Assembly (NCBI GenBank): GCA_032622095.1
Contig: CP136061.1
Span: forward strand, 201,802,244-201,866,243
From: Siphonodentalium dalli
Lineage: Eukaryota > Mollusca > Scaphopoda > Gadilida > Siphonodentaliidae
Length of the DNA: 64,000 nt
Direction of reading: 5' to 3'
Shown here one piece after another: positions 59,811-64,000 of this stretch. The position numbers and the translations under genes were made by a program. Positions within the stretch are counted from its first letter, which is position 1, and each line of letters begins with the position of its first letter. The notes under the pieces are model-generated. The model saw only the letters and a program-made list of their open reading frames with translations. It was not told where the DNA came from and searched no databases.

Positions 59811-60640
59811 GGTCTTTGTGGACCTATTTTTTCCCAAATTTGATGGGAGTCCAAAATAAATGATTCAATTCACTTATTTTAGCAACCAGCTGGGGTACCG
59901 TGTTGTTCGTGTAAAGAAGATTGGAAACTTCTTTGTACACCACCTTGGTAGTCTTCCCTTCTGCTGCATGGAGGAATATAAGTTCTGTAATGATCCAACC
60001 TGGCCAATGACCATGGTAGAAACCACAGGCTCCTGGAGAAAAATACTAAAATACCAATGTAGACTACTCTGGTATAATCTATATTGCATGGTATCTTAGT
60101 ATTTAGAAACACGGCGATATTAAATTAAGTCGAGTGATCTTGAGGGATTTCCCCTGAGCCTTATTGATTGTCATTGTTGTTGATCCATTTCGGATTGAAT
60201 CAATAAATAATGTTGACTGTTGATCCAGCGCTGATATGGTATAGATAAAGAGCGTTCTGATAGCTTATGCTATTCGAGGCGGTGAGTGCCATTGATTTCG
60301 GTATGTGCAGACTGACGATAAAGATCATTAACTGTGATCTATAGTCCAGATAATGCATGAATAAATAGCGTTCCACTCGCTTATGTGCAGCAACTTAATT
60401 GTTAACAACATTCCGCATGGGGTCGTTCTGGTCTTTTTAAGACACATGATGTTAACGGGACCTATCTGGTAATATTCTCCGGGTAAAATTACCCCTATAT
60501 ACAAATAATCAGCCCCGAGGTTCCAGCCGTTTGGTAGCATATAGCCGGACAAACAAACGAACAACAAAATTGAGTTTTATTAGTATAGATAGATCACAGT
60601 AACCATGCCCATTGATGCAGCATTTTAATAGTATAATTCA
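59811..60640. other. Repeat-like sequence including a Helitron-type 5' end
   Basis: 60016-60110 resembles the hairpin at 61462-61577 (CACAGGCTCCTGG, AAAATACCAAT, TAGACTA). The - strand near 60586 starts TCTATACTAATAAAACTC with a GTTTGTTTG tract, like a Helitron 5' end, but no CTAG partner was found. Confidence 0.35.
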
Positions 60641-61470
60641 TGGTGGATTATGTTAGAAATACAAAATGTGAACTTATAGATGTGTTTAACAATTATTTTT
60701 ACTTGCAATGGTCCAACAAACTCGAAGTCGATCTCTACGAAACCAATATGGGAATGTGTACTGAACACTGTGAATAGTGATGAAATATTTAAAAATATTC
60801 ACATTCCTTGTGTGTTCTTTGAAAAATATACAGAGAACCAGTTGTTGACAAATGATATATTTACTTGCTTAACTTGACTGGCTGGGACCTGGCAGGTATG
60901 TGTTATCAGTGATCACTCGTGGCAGTGTGTATGATGTGAACTGTTGTCAAAAACAGTTGTAAAGAGGGTGTCCAAGCTTGAGATGTGTCAGGAGGAGGGA
61001 AGTTGAGATGGACCTACACAGAAAACTACTTATTCAATTCAATTAGTTTATTCTGACCGTCAAAGTGTTAAGCTGGTACACCACATGAAGGAATCAATTA
61101 TATTTGAAGACCACATCAAGCATAGTATACAATAGAAATGCCAAAAAGATGAATTAAACATAGTTTTAGAAGGGAAGCGTTCTCAGCAAGTACACGAACT
61201 GATTGGAAATGAATAATGGCCATAAAAAAGTATATGATCTGAACTAGTAAAACGCTCGAATGGAAATTCAATTGGGTTCAATACTGCTTCAAAAGCTCAA
61301 CATAGTGTTTTATAGTTCATCATTCTTCACAGTGTTCAATACACATTATCATTTTTGGTTTCTTAGATATGGAATTTTTGTTTGTTGGACCACTGTAAGA
61401 AATAAAAAAAAACCCAATAACCTCTATAAAGTTCACATTTTGTATCTCTAACATAATCCACCATGAATCA
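60641..61470. repeat. Diverged inverted repeat, ~165-bp arms
   Basis: TTCATGGTGGATTATGTTAG...CAATGGTCCAACAAA...TGAACACTGTGAA at 60641-60790 is inverted at 61300-61468. The spacer is about 500 bp with no gene. Confidence 0.6.
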
Positions 61471-61577
61471 CAGGCCTCTGGGGGATATAAAAATACCAAT
61501 ATAGACTATACCAGTGACGTATAGTCGATATTGGTATTTTAGTACCCCCCCCCCCCCCCCAGGGGCCTGTGCCATGA
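61462..61577. repeat. Hairpin with C-run
   Basis: CATGAATCACAGGCCTCTGG...ATACCAATATAGACTATA faces TATAGTCGATATTGGTATTT...CCAGGGGCCTGTGCCATG. A 16-bp C-run lies in the right arm. Confidence 0.7.
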
Positions 61578-61960
61578 ATTATATTTAAGATGTGCGTAAA
61601 TAGGCTTGGATGTTGTGTTTACTAATATAAGAGAACAGAATCGCTTATTTTGACTCCATCAAATTTGGGAGAAAAGTGGGTCCACAAAGCCCTTAATAAT
61701 ATTATTATTATTATTATTGAAGTGAATGTAATGGTATTTGTCGTTGAAATTTGATAGGGAATTTCCAACAGCTATGATCTCGAATAATACCGATGAGGTT
61801 CGTCAAAAATGTTGCGGTTTTTATTTTTTTGTCGTTGCCATGGTTGCTGTCTTTTCAAATTGCCATTCAAGCGGACAACCCATTACATCTGAATCACCAG
61901 AAGATTGGAATACACAGTTGACAAAAAAGAGCCATGTTTGTACAAAATGATTGAGGTTAA

Positions 61961-62218
61961 CCCTTTCTATACTAAATTAAATATTCATTGATGAGTATTA
62001 ACGAAAATGTAATGTTCAGATAATAAGTTCAATGGCGCGTTTGTTGAACTTATTATCTGAATATTTCCCACCAATGAATATGAATCCTTCAGCACTGATA
62101 TTATCTTTATACCTGCTAATTGACCCTGAACACCACTCCAAATGAATAATAGACCATTCCAATGCATACGGTACCTTTATAATCGAATGGGAAAACCCAT
62201 TTTGTAAAAAAAAAAGGG
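61961..62218. mobile_element. TTAA-flanked MITE, complete
   Basis: TTAA at 61957-61960 and 62219-62222 flank CCCTTTCTATAC...AAAAAGGG. An internal stem GTTCAGATAATAAGTTCAA / TTGAACTTATTATCTGAAT sits near 62013-62062. The TTAA site and CCCTTT end suggest the piggyBac group. Confidence 0.6.
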
Positions 62219-62222
62219 TTAA

Positions 62223-63110
62223 TCTTACCGTCAAATTGTGTCCCTTTTTTTTGGAATAGGCTTGTTAAGTCAATTGCAACTTGTATCTCTTTGAGTCTCG
62301 ATTAGACCAACATTTTTTACCAGCGGTTCAACTTTACACAATGAGTGCGCGATGATAGATCTGTCATGTCAATTATCACGAGATCACGACACGCTTGGCT
62401 GAGCGCACGGATCGTGACTGCAGGGTGATATCATGTCAGTGTGATCAGCTGCGTGAATTATAAATTATCATGACCAGGCATCACTGACAGGGACGTATGA
62501 ACAGGGGAGTCTGGAATTGTTACGCCATATACTATGGATGTTTATACTGATACGCTGATCTGGCCGTACCTATTGGCGATGGGGATATCTGGCAGGACAA
62601 CACATTTCGGGTTTTCGCGAATGTATCTTCGCGGATGTCTCATTGTTGCAGTATGTAAATTTTATGAGCGCGTTAATTGCTTTCGATGTTTATGTATGAA
62701 CAATTAATGGCTGGGCCACTCAATGCATAACATAACAGCTAACATTGCTGATGACGTATGTCTCAGTTATATTTATTGTGTGCCTCCCACGTGGAGAAGA
62801 ATATATAAAGAAAGGTTACAATATGGTATATATATACATGTACATGGTTATCACAATGTCGTTGGAAACACACATACACACAGCTGCGGTACATGGTTTT
62901 AAAGTAGACGTATGCGTGTGAGGCGATGGTGCATGTCCATACTGTATCATGCAGTTATAACATGATATGCGAGTGATGATCGATATTTGGGCGAGTATTT
63001 TTGAAAACAGTATACTGGCTACACTAATATGAAATTGAGTTCCCACGAATAAAACGACACATGGTGAGCAAGTAATTAAGTTGATGGGTCCAGAATAATA
63101 AGCTCCATTT
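62223..63110. other. No feature supported
   Basis: Mixed AT-rich sequence. No open frame or repeat was recognised. Confidence 0.4.
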
Positions 63111-63117
63111 ATTGGGC

Positions 63118-63288
63118 CACTTAAAATTATTGGTGGTGAAAATTATAGATTACAAAAAATTCAAAATTCGATATCTAATCACTCTGAGCTTTGATGGGTG
63201 GATTCCTCGACTCGAATCAAATATTTTTTACCCCCGAAGTCAAGGAAATAGTAATTTGCGAGCGTTAATTCGGATTATGCATCTTTAA
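63118..63288 (-). mobile_element. MITE family M1, copy J (partial)
   Basis: Type-2 end only: CTCGACTCGAATCAAATATT, GAAGTCAAGGAAATAGTAAT and TTAATTCGGATTATGCATCT. Confidence 0.65.
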
Positions 63289-63370
63289 GTATATATGCGA
63301 AATGTGTCTATTAATACTATCTTATTCGACAACTTATACAAAAAATGTTGTGGTGATGCTTGGGAAACTT

Positions 63371-63660
63371 TAAAGGTACTCAATCCGATCAGACGGCCCC
63401 CATATCATCAAGTTACAACAACGACAACATTTCTTCAAAATACCGGTTCGATTTAGTTATCATATTAAATCGATTAATTACAACAAAAATAATTCTGAAC
63501 ACTGTCAAATATAGTATAACATTTCCCAAAACGTGTTATTTATCAATATGTTGTTCAACGAAATATGGCTGTATTAACACTTGATTTTAGAGTTATCGAT
63601 CTTCATCCGCAATTTTGTCCGAAACCGTCGCCTTGACGATTTTTTTTCCAGGCCACAAAT
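63371..63660 (+). mobile_element. MITE family M1, copy K (right-truncated)
   Basis: Starts TTTAAAGGTACTCAATCCGA and shares ACAACATTTCTTCAAAATAC and CAGGCCACAAAT with copy I. The second terminus is missing, replaced by a GC-richer segment at 63661-63850. Confidence 0.7.
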
Positions 63661-64000
63661 TAATCGGCAAACCTGGTGATTTCCGTACGCAAGAACGATA
63701 ATCCGAGAAGTTGCGATTGGCCACAGATAACACTGGGGGCCCACCTCTCCTGCTAAATCCGTCCGAAATCACATAATCGTCCAGAGCGCAATCGCGAGGC
63801 TCCTGCGCGTTTCCGGCGAGAGAAAGTCTACCATGCCCATAAATTGAACTCAGGGAGCGTTATTGTGAGAAGCTTATATAATAAAATTATCCCCCCCCCT
63901 CAATAAAATATGTATATGTAAAGCGGCTGTTGGTCCGCAGGATTCAATAAACCTGAAATTCTTTGTATTTTTTCCCAACCTCATCATTTCTTTTTACTAT
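63661..64000. other. GC-richer segment of unknown nature
   Basis: 63661-63850 differs in composition from the flanks (CCGGCGAGAGAAAG, GGCTCCTGCGCGTTTCCGG) and abuts the truncated MITE. It could be part of another inserted element. A C-run follows at about 63890. Confidence 0.35.

Overview
The window looks like repeat-rich nuclear DNA of an invertebrate animal, most likely a lophotrochozoan such as a mollusc, brachiopod or nemertean. This is inferred from the AT-rich base composition, spliced genes with long introns, a PRD-type homeobox, abundant Helitrons, RTE- and CR1-like LINE relics and many MITEs. No species can be named. There are no bacterial operons, rRNA genes or CRISPR arrays.

Three protein-coding loci can be supported. 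(1) On the + strand, four exons (8142-8468, 9905-10300, 12355-12430, 22650-23061) join in frame into the C-terminal ~400 residues of a type I membrane protein. It has a cysteine-rich, possibly CUB-like ectodomain, a Thr/Ser/Pro mucin-like stalk, one transmembrane helix and a charged tail with two YxN motifs. Its 5' end was not found. (2) On the + strand at 24178-24534 is an intronless 118-residue reading frame with a duplicated TY(N)KGGLYPD motif and no recognised family. (3) On the - strand, three well-supported exons (30641-31674, 27953-28079, 27037-27506) and one probable upstream exon (41424-41933) encode a divergent PRD-like homeodomain protein of ~710 residues. The homeodomain is split by a phase-0 intron between positions 46 and 47. 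Loci 1 and 3 are tail to tail, with locus 2 between them.

Most of the remaining sequence is transposable elements. 1-6.6 kb is a Helitron broken by two inverted-repeat transposons, themselves with nested insertions. 6.6-9.0 kb holds MITE copies flanking receptor exon A. 9-22.6 kb is receptor intron with a small Helitron, a 450-bp hairpin MITE, a 54-bp minisatellite, (GA)n tracts, a piggyBac-like MITE and an RTE-like LINE relic. 23.7-24.0 kb is a GC-rich hairpin cluster. 28.6-30.2 kb is a MITE split by a LINE. 31.7-41.4 kb, the long homeobox intron, carries two nearly identical 2.7-kb Helitrons in opposite orientation. Between them is a perfect head-to-tail dimer of a second, 0.92-kb Helitron. 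42.3-45.4 kb is another large inverted repeat. 46.1-46.7 kb is an extreme CpG-rich palindromic element. 46.7-49.1 kb is a decayed Helitron. 49-64 kb is gene-poor repeats: a four-ended inverted-repeat element, a CR1-like LINE relic, piggyBac-like MITEs and more copies of the main MITE family.

All calls come from reading the sequence by eye. Exon boundaries rest on GT/AG sites and phase agreement, not on transcripts.
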